In this document: positions 16,100-25,599 of the stretch, in pieces
How the letters are laid out: every line of letters begins with the position of its first letter
How positions within the stretch are numbered: position 1 is the first letter of the stretch
DNA from: Arthrobacter woluwensis
GTDB taxonomy: Bacteria > Actinomycetota > Actinomycetes > Actinomycetales > Micrococcaceae
Reading direction: 5' to 3'
Length of the DNA stretch: 64,000 bases
NCBI RefSeq assembly: GCF_900105345.1
Contig: NZ_FNSN01000003.1
Coordinates: 496,001-560,000, forward strand
The notes under the pieces: model-generated
Told to the model about the DNA's origin: nothing
What the model saw: the letters and a program-made list of their open reading frames with translations, nothing else
Databases searched by the model: none
Translations under genes and position numbers: made by a program

Positions 16100-17650
16100 A
16101 TGGACACCACGGACCTCTCGCGACGGCTCTCCACGCTCGAAGCGCTGACCAAGGGGCCCGCCTGGGCGCTGACCCGGTCGGCCCCGTGGGTGATCGCCGT
16201 GCTCCAGTCCACCTTCACCCGGACGCGCCCGAGCCTGACCCTCGAGGAGTTCCACGCGGAACTGGACCTGTGTCTGGAGGAGCTCCGCGCCACGGACCCG
16301 GCGATCGCGGGAGCCAACACGGGACGCACCGTGGCCGATGAGTGGACCCGCCGGAAGTTCGTGACCCGCCGCCACCACTCCGGGCACATCGTCTACGAAC
16401 TCACCGAAGCCGCCTCCCGCGTGCTCGCGTTCCTGGACAGCCTCAGCTCACCCCGTTCCACCCTCACCGGCTCCCGCCTCGGCACCTTGCTGAACGACGT
16501 CGAGAAGCTGGCCCACGAGACCAACCCGGACCAGACGGCACGCCTGGAGTCCCTCCGCGAGGAGATCCAGGAACGCGAGGACCTGATCCGCGGCATCACC
16601 TCCGGCGAACTCGATGGTCTCCTGGACGAGGACGAGGCCGTGGAGGCCACGGAGAACATCCTGGACCTTGCCGCGAGCCTCCCGGCCGACTACAAGAAGA
16701 TGCGCGACAGCATCGAGGACCTGGTGGGCAAGCTCCGCAACCAGATCATCGAGGAGTCCCTGACCAAGGGCGCCACGATGGCCCAGGTGCTCGAACAGGA
16801 CCGCATCCTCCGCCAGAGCCCGGAGGGCAGGACCTTCCGTTCCTTCACCGCGTTCCTGGAGGACCCGCAGCAGCAGCTGCGCTTCCGCTCGGCGATCGCC
16901 GAGGTGCTCAGCCGGCAGTTCGCGGACACCCTCGCCGCCGAGGACCGGGAGACCCTCAAGAGCCTCGTCTCGGAACTCCGGAACCAGCACGCGCAGATCC
17001 AGCGGATCTACGGCAAGCTCTCCGAGAGCCTCAACACCTATGTGCAGAGCGACGACTTCCGGCACTCGCTCCGCCTCCGGCAGGCGCTGCGGCAGGCCGA
17101 GCAGGCCGTCCGCGGCCTTCCCTATGAACGGGACAAGCCGGGCTTCGCGGCCGCTCCGGAACTGTTCGGCGGCGTGCTGGAATCGATCTCCATGGTGCAG
17201 CTGTTCGACCCGGACGAATTCGAGGAGCCGCCGCGGCTGGCGGATCCCATCGACTTCGCCGAGCAGGACCGGACCCGTGCCCCGCGGACGCCGAAGGCCA
17301 AACCGGCGCTGATCCGGACCGCCCTGGCCGGGGCGCAGACGGTGGGCGGAGCCTGGTCGGCCCTCCCGCCGCAGGAACGGCACATCAACTCGATCCGTGC
17401 CTTGCTGTCCGAAGCGCTCAACTCGGGGGCGGCCTTCTCGGCCGCGAGCCAGGAGAGCGTCGAGTTCGAGCAGGTGGATGGCAGCCTGCGCGCCGCGACC
17501 GTGCCGCTCGTGACGCTCCCGGGTGGAACGGACGCTGGCGGCCACGCGGGCGGTGGAACGGACGGCGCCGGCGGTGACGCGGGCGTGACCGGCACCCCGA
17601 CGGCGTCGAGCACCAAACGCAGGAAACGCACGAAGGAAGGACAGGAATGA
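16100..17650 (+). CDS. jetA: Wadjet/MksBEF system kleisin-like subunit JetA (DUF3375)
   Basis: 516 aa from the ATG at 16100; GTG at 16091 is an in-frame alternative. The N-terminal part ([20 protein letters not shown], then [18 protein letters not shown]) is typical of DUF3375 proteins, the JetA/MksF kleisin of SMC-like Wadjet complexes. A helical middle (about 130-360) and a disordered, basic C-terminus ([12 protein letters not shown]) follow. JetA bridges the SMC JetC and recruits JetB; complete JetABCD complexes extrude circular plasmid DNA and cleave it. It overlaps jetB by 4 nt (ATGA). Confidence 0.85.
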   Translation: MDTTDLSRRLSTLEALTKGPAWALTRSAPWVIAVLQSTFTRTRPSLTLEEFHAELDLCLEELRATDPAIAGANTGRTVADEWTRRKFVTRRHHSGHIVYELTEAASRVLAFLDSLSSPRSTLTGSRLGTLLNDVEKLAHETNPDQTARLESLREEIQEREDLIRGITSGELDGLLDEDEAVEATENILDLAASLPADYKKMRDSIEDLVGKLRNQIIEESLTKGATMAQVLEQDRILRQSPEGRTFRSFTAFLEDPQQQLRFRSAIAEVLSRQFADTLAAEDRETLKSLVSELRNQHAQIQRIYGKLSESLNTYVQSDDFRHSLRLRQALRQAEQAVRGLPYERDKPGFAAAPELFGGVLESISMVQLFDPDEFEEPPRLADPIDFAEQDRTRAPRTPKAKPALIRTALAGAQTVGGAWSALPPQERHINSIRALLSEALNSGAAFSAASQESVEFEQVDGSLRAATVPLVTLPGGTDAGGHAGGGTDGAGGDAGVTGTPTASSTKRRKRTKEGQE

Positions 17651-18432
17651 GCGAGCAGATCCACGGCGTCGACGCGCGGGACACGTTCGTCGACGGAGCC
17701 GAGCTCTACCCCGGTGACACCGGAGTCCTTCCGCTGCGTCTGCGCCATGCCCTGGTGCGCCTCCTCAAGGGTCCCTATGTGGACGGCGGGCGTGACGAGA
17801 AGCTGTGGACCACGCTGACCGATCATCAGCAGATCCTGAGGTCCCGCCTCTCGGAGCTGTTCCTGACCCTGCACCTGGACCACGAACGCAAGATCGCCGT
17901 CCTGCGCCCGGTGGACCCGGAGCTGCTCGGCGGCAACGCCCGGTCCAGCCTGCTCCGCCAGCAGCGCGCGCTCAGCCGCGTGGAGACCATCGTCCTGCTG
18001 CGCCTGCGCCTGCTCCTCGACCGGCACAGCGAGGCCCAGACGGAGCCCACGGTCACCCTGGAGGAGATCGCGGAGATCGTGGCGCACTACCAGCCCGCCG
18101 CGGAGCAGGACGCGTACCGGGACGCCAAGACCGTCCAGGCCGCCGTCGAGAAGCTCCGCGCCCGTCAGCTGCTCCTGCCGACCGGTCTGGAGAACGTGTA
18201 CGGCATCAGCGGCGCCCTGCCGCTGGCCCTCCCGTTCGACAGCATCACCGCCATCACCGCGCAGCTGGAACGCCTCCAGCACGCCACGGAGGACGCCGTG
18301 GGCACCCAGGCGCTCCTGGACATCGACGACGCCGGTGACGCCGGTGAGCCGGACGACGCCGAGCCTGGCGACGCCGAGCCGGACGTCGACCCGACTGACG
18401 AGCCCGGAACCCACGAGGAGGAGCAGGCATGA
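17647..18432 (+). CDS. jetB: Wadjet/MksBEF system subunit JetB (DUF4194)
   Basis: 261 aa. A tandem winged-helix protein of the DUF4194/MksE type, with blocks [20 protein letters not shown] (about 75-95), [20 protein letters not shown] (about 102-121) and [12 protein letters not shown] (about 165-176). An acidic, low-complexity tail ([20 protein letters not shown]) occupies the last 40 residues. Its known role is to dimerise and bind the JetA kleisin. It is coupled by 4-nt overlaps to jetA upstream and jetC downstream, so the three proteins are made together. Confidence 0.85.
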   Translation: MSEQIHGVDARDTFVDGAELYPGDTGVLPLRLRHALVRLLKGPYVDGGRDEKLWTTLTDHQQILRSRLSELFLTLHLDHERKIAVLRPVDPELLGGNARSSLLRQQRALSRVETIVLLRLRLLLDRHSEAQTEPTVTLEEIAEIVAHYQPAAEQDAYRDAKTVQAAVEKLRARQLLLPTGLENVYGISGALPLALPFDSITAITAQLERLQHATEDAVGTQALLDIDDAGDAGEPDDAEPGDAEPDVDPTDEPGTHEEEQA

Positions 18433-21400
18433 GCATCCCCGCACTGCTGCCCATCGGTGACGACATCAACCCGGGCCAGATGCGCCTGGCGCGGGTCCAG
18501 CTCGTCAACTGGGGCACGTTCCACGGCGCCCACGTCATGCACGTCGACCGCCGCGGCACCCTCCTGACCGGCAACTCCGGCGTCGGCAAGTCCACGCTCT
18601 TCGACGCCATGCTCCGCGTGTTCGACGCCCGGCCCCGCTCCAACGAGGCCGCCGCGGCCCGGATGGGCGGCGCGGTGGACGACAAGCGCACCACCTACAC
18701 CTACATGCGCGGCAAGGTCGGCGACCGCGCCACCACGGACGGCGCCACGAGCGCCTTCCAGCGCCCGGGCGCCACCTGGTCCGCCGTCGCGCTGACCTTC
18801 GACAACGCCGCCGGCACCACGGTGACGCTCTCGGCCCTCTTCGACCTCCCGAAGAACGGCACCGAGGCCAATGTCGGCCGGCACTACATGATCGACTCCG
18901 TCCCGCTCGACGTCGACGTGCTGGAGACCCTGGCGCACAAACGCTTCACGCGCTCGGCTCTCGAGGACGCCTTCCCCGGCGCGCAGGTCTTCGATGTGCA
19001 CCGCACCTTCGCCGAACGGTTCCGGCGCATCCTCGGCATCGGCAGCGACCAGGCCCTCCCGCTCCTGCGAGTCATCCAGGCCGGCAAAGGTCTCGGCGGC
19101 AGCGTCAACACCTTCTTCCGTGACCAGGTCCTCGATCCGCCCGCCACGCTGGACGCCGCGGACGCCGTCGTGGAGGAGTTCAGCAATCTCATCTCGATCC
19201 GTCAGCGGCTCGAGGACGTCCGCCTCCAGCGCGATGATCTCGCCCCCGTCCCGCAGCTGAACAAGGACTACGCCCGCCACCTGCTGGAAGCCAACCGCCT
19301 CCGGACCCTGGGCGGCACCGAGTTCGACGCACAGCGGCAGGCGCTCGCCGTCGTCGTGCATGAGAACACCGTGGCGCGGCTCAAGGCGCTGGCCGCGGAC
19401 AAGGCGCAGGCCCTCAAGGCCGAGCGGATGAGCCGTGATGCCCTCGCCGCGCAGCTGCGCGAGCTGGAACTGGACTACAACAACCAGGGCGGCAACGCGA
19501 TCGCCTCGATCGAGGCGGGCCTGGAGAACGCACGGCTGGCGCAGCGGCTCCGGCGCGACCTCGAGACGACCGTGCAGAAGCAACTGCGCGACGCCGGCCT
19601 GGAACTCGAGTGGACGGCCGAGGGCTGGGCGCAGGCGCACCAGCAGGCCGAGCAGCGCAGCGCCGAGCTGACGGGCGACGCCGAGTCCCTCAAGGCGCTC
19701 CGCTTCGAGGCCTTCGACGCCCACGCCACCGCCAAGCGCGAGCTGGAGGAGGCCGGGAAGGAACTGCGGTCCCTGCAGTCGGGCACGTCGCTCATGCCGC
19801 AGCCCGCCCTCGAGAACCGGGCCGCGATCGCCGCGGCGCTGGAGGTCGAGATCTCGGAGCTGCCGTTCGCCGGCGAGCTGATGGACCTGCTCCCCGAGGA
19901 GGACCGGTGGCGCCCCGCCGCCGAGCGCGCCCTGCGCAATCTCGCCACCACGCTCCTCGTCCCGGGCGAGCTGTTCACCCGCGTGACCGAGTTCCTGGAC
20001 GGCACCACGATCCGCGGGGCCCTGCGCGCCGTCGACGTCTCCCGCGTGCTGCCCGGCGCGGAGGCGGCCCTGTCCGCGGTGGAGCCCCGGGACCTCCTGG
20101 CGAAGCTGCGCTTCCTTGAGACCGGACTGACGCCGGCCCGGGAGACGGCCGTCGAGTGGCTGCGCGAGCGGATCGCGCTGGACTACGCCTATCCATGCGT
20201 GGAGGACCCGGCCGAGCTCGCCGGACTGGAACGCGGCCTGTCGCTGGGCGGCGTGGTCAAGCGCAACAGCCACACCGTGGAGAAGGACGACCGCTTCGCC
20301 GCGCGTCGTGACTTCGTGCTCGGCTTCGACAACGCCAGCAAGGTCGCCATGGTCCAGGACCGGATCGCCGAACTGCGGGAGACCCTCAAGGCTGCGGAGA
20401 CCGTGGCCCAGGACCGCGAGGATTCGCACCAGGGCGTGGCCCGGCAGCTCGAGGCCCTGCGCCGGGTCGCCGCGGATCACCGCGAGTGGAGTGAGGTCTC
20501 CGCGGAGGTCGCGGCCGAGGAGGTCCAGCGGCTGGAACGGCGTCTGGCCGATGCGCTCGCGGCCCAGGCCGATCTGGAGCCTCTGCGGGCCAAGGTCGAG
20601 CAGACCAGGAAGCAGCATCAGGAGAGCACCGAAGCCGCGGCCGTCCTCCAGAACGAGTACAAGGCCCTGGACGCGCAACTGGTCTCCGCGGACAAGCTGC
20701 TCGCCGCGGCCCGCAAGCGTGTGGCGGAGAACCCGCCGTCGCCTGAGACCGTGGAGGCGCTCGCCCCGCGGTTCGAGGAGATGGGGGAGTTCGGGGACAT
20801 CGCCGAGCTCGACCTGGCCGCCGTGCGGGTGCGCTCCGCCCTGCAGGACGAACTGCACCGGGCCGAGAGCGCCGCGCAGGCCACCGCCGAGCGTCTGACC
20901 AGGATCTTCGACTCGTTCGCCCGTCGCTGGGGCGGCACCGTCTCGGCGGATCACGGCACCGGGATCGGGGCCGCGCCGGACTACGAGGAGCGTTACCACG
21001 CGATCGTCCGGGACGGCCTGCCCGCCCAGGAGGACGAGTTCCGGGCGTTCTTCAACCAGCGCACCCACGAGTCCTTCTCCACCCTGCTGCACCTTCTGGA
21101 CGAGGAGCGGCGCGCCATCACGAGCCGAATCCTGCCCCTCAACGGCATCCTCGCCGGCGTGGACTTCCACGAGGGCAGCCACCTGGAACTCGACATCAAG
21201 CAGACGGTCCCGCCGAGTGCCAAGGCGTTCAAGGACGCCATCTCGCGGGCGCTGCGGGTCCGGCCTGCGCGCGGCGCGGAGGCGGCTTCCGGGGGCGCGG
21301 CCGGCGCCACGGCCGACGACGACGAGCTCACCATCCGCTACAAGACCCTCGAGAACCTGGTCACCCGGCTGTCCTCCCAGGCGCCGGAGGACCGCCGCTG

Positions 21401-21881
21401 GCGGGCGGAGGTCCTGGACGTCCGCGGACACCTGTTCATCGCGTGCAAGGAGCACCGCATGGTGCAGGTGGAGGGCGAGGAGCCCCGGGCCGAGGTGTTC
21501 ATGCACTCGGACACCGGTTCCATGTCGGGTGGCGAGCGGCAGCGGTTCACGGCGTTCATCATGGCGGCGGCCCTGAGCTACCAGCTGGGCATCGCGGAGC
21601 AGGGCTTCACAAGCTACGGCACGGTGATGATGGACGAGGCGTTCGTGCTGGCCAGCGAGGAGTTCGCGGGTCAGGGCATCGCCGCGCTGCACGAGTTCGG
21701 CTTCCAGCTCCTCCTGGCGGCGCCGGAGAACGTGATCGATCTCTCACGCCACCTCGGATCCGTCACGGAGATCCTGCGGGACCGCCGCACGAACCGCTCG
21801 GGCGTTCTGCCGATCGGGGGCAAGGCCGCCCCAGGTCAGCCCCGGAGTGAGGCGAACCCCGTGGACATCCGGCTGGGGTAG
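18429..21881 (+). CDS. jetC: Wadjet/MksBEF SMC-like ATPase JetC
   Basis: 1150 aa. Walker A is GNSGVGKS at residues 48-55 in the N-terminal head. Long coiled-coil arms (about 280-450 and 640-780) flank a hinge-like region. The C-terminal head carries the ABC signature [10 protein letters not shown] and Walker B VMMDEAF, all intact. It matches the COG4913/JetC (MksB) SMC-like family in length and order. ATP-driven loop extrusion on DNA is the known activity. The gene ends the operon: no jetD (DUF3322/DUF2220 nuclease) follows; hairpin A1 begins 58 nt after the stop, then rlmN. Confidence 0.88.
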   Translation: MSIPALLPIGDDINPGQMRLARVQLVNWGTFHGAHVMHVDRRGTLLTGNSGVGKSTLFDAMLRVFDARPRSNEAAAARMGGAVDDKRTTYTYMRGKVGDRATTDGATSAFQRPGATWSAVALTFDNAAGTTVTLSALFDLPKNGTEANVGRHYMIDSVPLDVDVLETLAHKRFTRSALEDAFPGAQVFDVHRTFAERFRRILGIGSDQALPLLRVIQAGKGLGGSVNTFFRDQVLDPPATLDAADAVVEEFSNLISIRQRLEDVRLQRDDLAPVPQLNKDYARHLLEANRLRTLGGTEFDAQRQALAVVVHENTVARLKALAADKAQALKAERMSRDALAAQLRELELDYNNQGGNAIASIEAGLENARLAQRLRRDLETTVQKQLRDAGLELEWTAEGWAQAHQQAEQRSAELTGDAESLKALRFEAFDAHATAKRELEEAGKELRSLQSGTSLMPQPALENRAAIAAALEVEISELPFAGELMDLLPEEDRWRPAAERALRNLATTLLVPGELFTRVTEFLDGTTIRGALRAVDVSRVLPGAEAALSAVEPRDLLAKLRFLETGLTPARETAVEWLRERIALDYAYPCVEDPAELAGLERGLSLGGVVKRNSHTVEKDDRFAARRDFVLGFDNASKVAMVQDRIAELRETLKAAETVAQDREDSHQGVARQLEALRRVAADHREWSEVSAEVAAEEVQRLERRLADALAAQADLEPLRAKVEQTRKQHQESTEAAAVLQNEYKALDAQLVSADKLLAAARKRVAENPPSPETVEALAPRFEEMGEFGDIAELDLAAVRVRSALQDELHRAESAAQATAERLTRIFDSFARRWGGTVSADHGTGIGAAPDYEERYHAIVRDGLPAQEDEFRAFFNQRTHESFSTLLHLLDEERRAITSRILPLNGILAGVDFHEGSHLELDIKQTVPPSAKAFKDAISRALRVRPARGAEAASGGAAGATADDDELTIRYKTLENLVTRLSSQAPEDRRWRAEVLDVRGHLFIACKEHRMVQVEGEEPRAEVFMHSDTGSMSGGERQRFTAFIMAAALSYQLGIAEQGFTSYGTVMMDEAFVLASEEFAGQGIAALHEFGFQLLLAAPENVIDLSRHLGSVTEILRDRRTNRSGVLPIGGKAAPGQPRSEANPVDIRLG

Positions 21882-21938
21882 CGGGCGGGTTCGGGCCTGT
21901 CAGGGTGCCGGTTCGCAGGCCGGGCCGAGGCTCTCCCC

Positions 21939-22009
21939 GCCGAAACAGTGAGTTTCCGCTGAAACAGTGTGTTCTGATCACTGTTTCAGCGGAAACTCAC
22001 TGTTTCGGC
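21939..22009. repeat. Hairpin repeat family A, copy 1
   Basis: Perfect inverted repeat: arms 21939-21969 and 21979-22009 (31 nt each) with a 9-nt loop. Each arm contains GAAACAGTG twice. It lies between jetC and rlmN and shares arm sequence and loop length with copy 2 at 30906-30972. There is no U-run on either side, so a plain terminator is not obvious. Confidence 0.9.
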
Positions 22010-22091
22010 ATACCGGGGGCCGGCGGGATGCGGCGCCGGCCGGGTCCGGGAGCTGTCGGGCCGCCGGGCAGCCGTGGGACAATGGAAGGTG

Positions 22092-23405
22092 ATGGCTTCC
22101 TCACCCCGTAACCCCAGCTCTGAAACGCCCAGCAACGGCAAGGCTTCCGCGCGCCCGGCGCGTGCCGGCGTCGTGCCCGCCAAGATCCAGGGTTCGGCAC
22201 ACGGTGAAGCGGTCGCGAAGGTCGCTCTCACCGAGGACCGCCCGCAGGTCCGCCCCGCGACCGAAGGCTGGGAGCAGGCCCGCACCACGGAGGGCCGCCC
22301 GCTCCTGCAGTTCGCCTCGCCGCGCGTGAAGCAGCCGCCGCAGCACCTCGCGGACATGACGCTGGACGAGCGCGCCGCGAAGCTCAAGGAGCTCGGCCTG
22401 CCCGCGTTCCGCGCCAAGCAGCTCTCCACGCACTACTTCCAGCATTGGACCACGGACCCCGAGGAGATGAGCGATCTGCCCAAGGCCGGCCGTGAGGAAC
22501 TGGTCGAGGCCATGTTCCCGCCGCTCCTGACGCAGGTCCGCCGTCTCCGCACGGATGACGGCAACACCATCAAGTTCCTCTGGCGGCTGTTCGACGGCGC
22601 GCTGGTCGAGTCCGTGCTCATGCGGTACCCCGGCCGCATCACGCTCTGCGTCTCCTCCCAGGCGGGTTGCGGCATGAACTGCCCGTTCTGCGCCACCGGC
22701 CAGGCCGGCCTGACCCGCAACATGTCCACGGCGGAGATCGTGGACCAGGTCGTGGCGGCGAACCGTGCCATCGCCGCGGGCGAGCTGGGCGAGAAGGAGC
22801 ACGACGACGAGCGCGTCACCAACATCGTCTTCATGGGCATGGGTGAGCCGCTGGCCAACTACAAGCGCGTCATGGCCGCCGTGCACCGCTTCGTCGACCC
22901 GTCCCCGCAGGGCCTCGGCATGAGCGCCCGCAACATCACGGTGTCCACGGTCGGTCTGGTCCCGGCGATCCGCAAGCTCGCGGACGAGGACGTGCCCGTC
23001 ACCTTCGCGCTGTCCCTGCACGCCCCGGATGACGAGCTCCGGGACGAACTGATCCCGGTCAACAACCGCTGGAACGTGGACGAGGCCATCGACGCCGCAT
23101 ACGACTACTTCCGCAAGACCGGCCGCCGCGTGAGCATCGAGTACGCGCTCATCAAGGACATGAACGACCACGCCTGGCGTGCCGCGCTCCTGGCCAAGAA
23201 GCTCAACCGGCGCGGCCGTGGCTGGGTCCACGTGAACCCGATCCCGCTGAATCCGACGCCCGGCTCGATCTGGACGGCCTCCGAGCCGGAGATCCAGGAC
23301 CTCTTCGTCGCCACCCTGCGCGACGCCGGCGTGCCCACCACGCTGCGGGACACCCGCGGCAAGGAGATCGACGGCGCCTGCGGGCAGCTCGCCGCGGCGG
23401 AGTAA
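22092..23405 (+). CDS. rlmN: 23S rRNA (adenine-C2)-methyltransferase RlmN
   Basis: 437 aa from the ATG at 22092. Radical SAM enzyme that methylates A2503 of 23S rRNA and A37 of some tRNAs. The iron-sulfur cysteines CGMNCPFC are at residues 193-200. Other family blocks: [39 protein letters not shown], and the C-terminal GACGQL bearing the second catalytic Cys. An N-terminal extension of about 85 residues is predicted disordered and absent from typical members. GACAAT at 22078-22083 lies 5-8 nt before GTG/ATG, so the transcript may be leaderless, possibly from the GTG at 22089. Confidence 0.95.
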   Translation: MASSPRNPSSETPSNGKASARPARAGVVPAKIQGSAHGEAVAKVALTEDRPQVRPATEGWEQARTTEGRPLLQFASPRVKQPPQHLADMTLDERAAKLKELGLPAFRAKQLSTHYFQHWTTDPEEMSDLPKAGREELVEAMFPPLLTQVRRLRTDDGNTIKFLWRLFDGALVESVLMRYPGRITLCVSSQAGCGMNCPFCATGQAGLTRNMSTAEIVDQVVAANRAIAAGELGEKEHDDERVTNIVFMGMGEPLANYKRVMAAVHRFVDPSPQGLGMSARNITVSTVGLVPAIRKLADEDVPVTFALSLHAPDDELRDELIPVNNRWNVDEAIDAAYDYFRKTGRRVSIEYALIKDMNDHAWRAALLAKKLNRRGRGWVHVNPIPLNPTPGSIWTASEPEIQDLFVATLRDAGVPTTLRDTRGKEIDGACGQLAAAE

Positions 23406-23412
23406 GCGGCAC

Positions 23413-24552
23413 GTGACTCGGAGCGGCGCACTGGACGAGGCGCCCGGCGACGGCCGGGCCGCCGGAGGGCGCGTACGGGCCGTGGGCTCGTTCTTCCGGG
23501 AGATGCTGTTCAGCATCGGGCCGGCGGGGCGTGATCATCACCCGGCCGCCCGCGTGGCGCTCGGGCTCTTCCTGCCGCTGCTCCTGCTGGTTCTGACGGG
23601 ACGTCTGGACCTCGCGATCTTCGCCAACTTCTCCGCGTTCACGGGCATCTACGGCCGTAACGAGCCGCACCGGATGCGCGTGGTCACGCAGACGCGGGCC
23701 GGTCTCCTCATGTTCGGGGTGCTCATGGCCGCGACGCTCCTGGCCCGGCAGAGCCCCGGCGGGGTCCTCGACCCCTGGGTCAGCGTCGCCGTCACCACCG
23801 GCGTCGCATGGGCCTGTTCGGTGATCGCGGGGCTGTGGCATCTGCGGCCCGCGGGTTCCCTGTTCTACATCTTCGCCTTCGCCGCCGTCGCGTCCGTCCC
23901 GCATCAGCCGCCCCTCTGGGAGGTGGCGCTGACCTCGGTCCTGACCATCGCCCTGTGCCTCGGCATCGGCCTCCTGTCCCGGGTCAGGCCGTCCCACCGC
24001 ACGCCGCTGAACTGGAAAGAGCTGCGGAGGGTCTGGCGGATCCGGGTGGCTCCCGCGGAACAGCGCATGGTGTGGATCGAGTCCGTGGGGTACATCGTGG
24101 CGCCGGCGATCGCGGGCTGTGTGGCGACGGCGGTCGGTCAAGCCCTCGGATTCGGGCACAACTACTGGGCCATGGTCGCGTCCGTGGTGCCGCTCGTGGG
24201 GCATTCCACCCGGCATCGCGTGACCCGCGGTCTTCAGCGGGTGTTCGGCACCGTGGTGGGTCTCGCCGTGCTCGGAGCCATCGTGGCGCTCCGGCCGGAG
24301 GTGTGGCAGATGGTGGTGCTCATCGCGCTGTGCCAGTTCGGCGTCGAGCTGCTGATCACCCGGCAGTACTTCCTGGCGCAAGTGCTCGTGACCCCGCTGG
24401 CTCTGCTGTCCACGCTCCTGGTCGCTCCGGTGGAGCCGGGCGCGCTGTTCCACGACCGGCTCATCGACACCGTGATCGGTTCGGCCGTGGGCCTGCTCGT
24501 GGTGATCGCGCCGGCGGTGTTCCGGCGGGCTGTGGCGTCCCGACGGGCCTGA
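23413..24552 (+). CDS. FUSC-family integral membrane protein
   Basis: 379 aa from a GTG 7 nt after the rlmN stop. About 9-10 membrane segments fall in two blocks (about 38-180 and 215-370). These are characteristic of the fusaric-acid-resistance/aromatic acid exporter-like FUSC superfamily, with GHNYWAMVASVVPLVGHSTR in the second block. Both blocks have the paired-helix pattern of that family. It probably exports a small aromatic or organic acid; specificity unknown. Its transcription is likely coupled to rlmN, though the functions are unrelated. Hairpin B follows, shared with the convergent FBP gene. Confidence 0.8.
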   Translation: MTRSGALDEAPGDGRAAGGRVRAVGSFFREMLFSIGPAGRDHHPAARVALGLFLPLLLLVLTGRLDLAIFANFSAFTGIYGRNEPHRMRVVTQTRAGLLMFGVLMAATLLARQSPGGVLDPWVSVAVTTGVAWACSVIAGLWHLRPAGSLFYIFAFAAVASVPHQPPLWEVALTSVLTIALCLGIGLLSRVRPSHRTPLNWKELRRVWRIRVAPAEQRMVWIESVGYIVAPAIAGCVATAVGQALGFGHNYWAMVASVVPLVGHSTRHRVTRGLQRVFGTVVGLAVLGAIVALRPEVWQMVVLIALCQFGVELLITRQYFLAQVLVTPLALLSTLLVAPVEPGALFHDRLIDTVIGSAVGLLVVIAPAVFRRAVASRRA

Positions 24553-24578
24553 CCCTGGGCTGACTGGCCCGCCCGGTG

Positions 24579-24651
24579 GCCGAGTTCGCTATGGAGGGTG
24601 TGAGTTCGCTACATCGTGTAGCGAACTCACACCCTCACTAGCGAACTCGGC
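24579..24651. repeat. Hairpin repeat family B
   Basis: Inverted repeat with 35-nt arms (24579-24613 and 24617-24651, two mismatches at TG/GT) and a 3-nt loop. GAGTTCGCTA occurs twice in the left arm (the first followed by T), with its complement twice in the right. It lies between two convergent genes and may stop transcription both ways, but its size and internal duplication exceed a normal terminator. Confidence 0.88.
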
Positions 24652-24696
24652 GAACGGCGCCGGACCTTCGGACTCCCGGGCCCCTCGGCGTAAGCC

Positions 24697-25194
24697 TCAG
24701 AGGCCCCGGACGCGGTCCAGGAACAGCTGGGCGCGGTCCTTCAGGCCCACGATGCGTTCCTGCACGACGACGGCGGGGTCCGGGTTGATCTCGTTCTTCG
24801 GCGGCTCCACGCGCACGTTGGCGCTGCAGTCGAAGTCGGCGCAGATCAACGTGCCGACGGTGTTCCCGTCACGGCCGGACTGGCCGGCGCGGCGGGCCAC
24901 CCAGAGGAACACGTCGTTCTTGGCGTGAACGGCCCGGCAGAGTTCGCAGAGCACGGACCGGTTCTTCCGGGCCCCGCCTTCCGGCGCCCGGAGCAGGACG
25001 GAGGTGAGCTTGCCGTCGTCGGACGGCAGGACGAGATACCCGCGCAGGGGCATCTTGGGATCCCGCCAGCCGAGGTAGTCCAGGTTCTCCCAGTCCAGGG
25101 AGTCGAAATCCTTGGGCAGGTTGAGCTTGGAGGCCTCGGAGCGGCTGGCGTTGACGAAGGAGGCGCGGATCTTCTGGGCGCTGGGTTGCTGCAT
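24697..25194 (-). CDS. FBP-domain (treble-clef zinc finger) protein, EF-G-binding type
   Basis: 165 aa. The C-terminal half holds the four-cysteine treble-clef finger: CELC at about 83-86 and CADFDCS at about 118-124. This is typical of the FBP_C domain named from fibronectin-/EF-G-binding proteins related to FusB. FusB-type proteins free EF-G from fusidic-acid-stalled ribosomes, but most actinobacterial members are uncharacterised. The start at 25194 has a weak ribosome site. A 29-codon ORF with a strong Shine-Dalgarno lies 107 nt upstream on the same strand, suggesting leader control. Confidence 0.85.
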   Translation of the reverse strand: MQQPSAQKIRASFVNASRSEASKLNLPKDFDSLDWENLDYLGWRDPKMPLRGYLVLPSDDGKLTSVLLRAPEGGARKNRSVLCELCRAVHAKNDVFLWVARRAGQSGRDGNTVGTLICADFDCSANVRVEPPKNEINPDPAVVVQERIVGLKDRAQLFLDRVRGL

Positions 25195-25301
25195 GGTTCT
25201 GTGCTTTCACGGTGAGTCGGTGGAGAGCCGCCGAGTGCTCGCGTGAGATGCCACGGCGGGCAGAGGAATGCCCGGGGTCTGAGCGAGGAGGAACCGGCGG
25301 T

Positions 25302-25391
25302 TCAGTGGTGAGAGGAGGAGGGCACGGGTGCGCAGCAGGCCATGACGGCCACCCCGCGATCCGCGGCATGAGGCACGGTACTGGTGCGCAT
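25302..25391 (-). CDS. Putative 29-aa leader peptide upstream of the FBP gene
   Basis: MRTSTVPHAADRGVAVMACC begins a 29-residue peptide. AGAGGAG lies 6 nt before the ATG, a better ribosome site than the FBP gene itself has. The Cys-Cys pair could make translation respond to cysteine supply, as in known cysteine attenuators, but this is inference. It may also simply be an independent small protein or chance. The spacer to the FBP start contains GAACC/GGTTC and GGGC/GCCC stems that could form alternative structures. Confidence 0.4.
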   Translation of the reverse strand: MRTSTVPHAADRGVAVMACCAPVPSSSHH

Positions 25392-25553
25392 GCTCAACTC
25401 CTCTGCCCGGACGGCACCGGGATGTGAAAGCGTCTTTTCCGACTTCTTCAGTGTAGCGCGCCCCCGGAGCGTGCGCTTCGTCACATCGGCGACGGAGGAT
25501 TCCCAGCTCGGAGCAATAAGTGATAAAAACTTAACGTATTTGCCGCAGAAATA
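25392..25553. other. Divergent intergenic region between FBP leader and iron operon
   Basis: Roughly 160 nt, with an AT-rich stretch (GTGATAAAAACTTAACGTAT around 25520-25540) that probably carries the promoter of the iron uptake operon. No other gene is visible. Confidence 0.45.
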
Positions 25554-25554
25554 G

Positions 25555-25570
25555 CTTAGCCTTGCCTAAG
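25555..25570 (+). promoter_or_regulatory. Iron box (DtxR/IdeR-type) of the siderophore uptake operon
   Basis: CTTAGCCTTGCCTAAG is an imperfect palindrome matching the core of the DtxR/IdeR consensus (TTAGGTTAGCCTAACCTAA). It lies 30 nt upstream of the substrate-binding lipoprotein start. Iron-loaded repressor would block the operon. Confidence 0.75.
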
Positions 25571-25599
25571 TACCTTTCATTGTTCCTCGAGGAGCCCGC

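Noticed and set aside
18165-21692. Open frame of more than 1100 codons antisense to jetC
   Set aside because: High-GC third-position bias opens the antisense frame. The sense frame carries Walker A, signature and Walker B motifs; the antisense product has no family resemblance.
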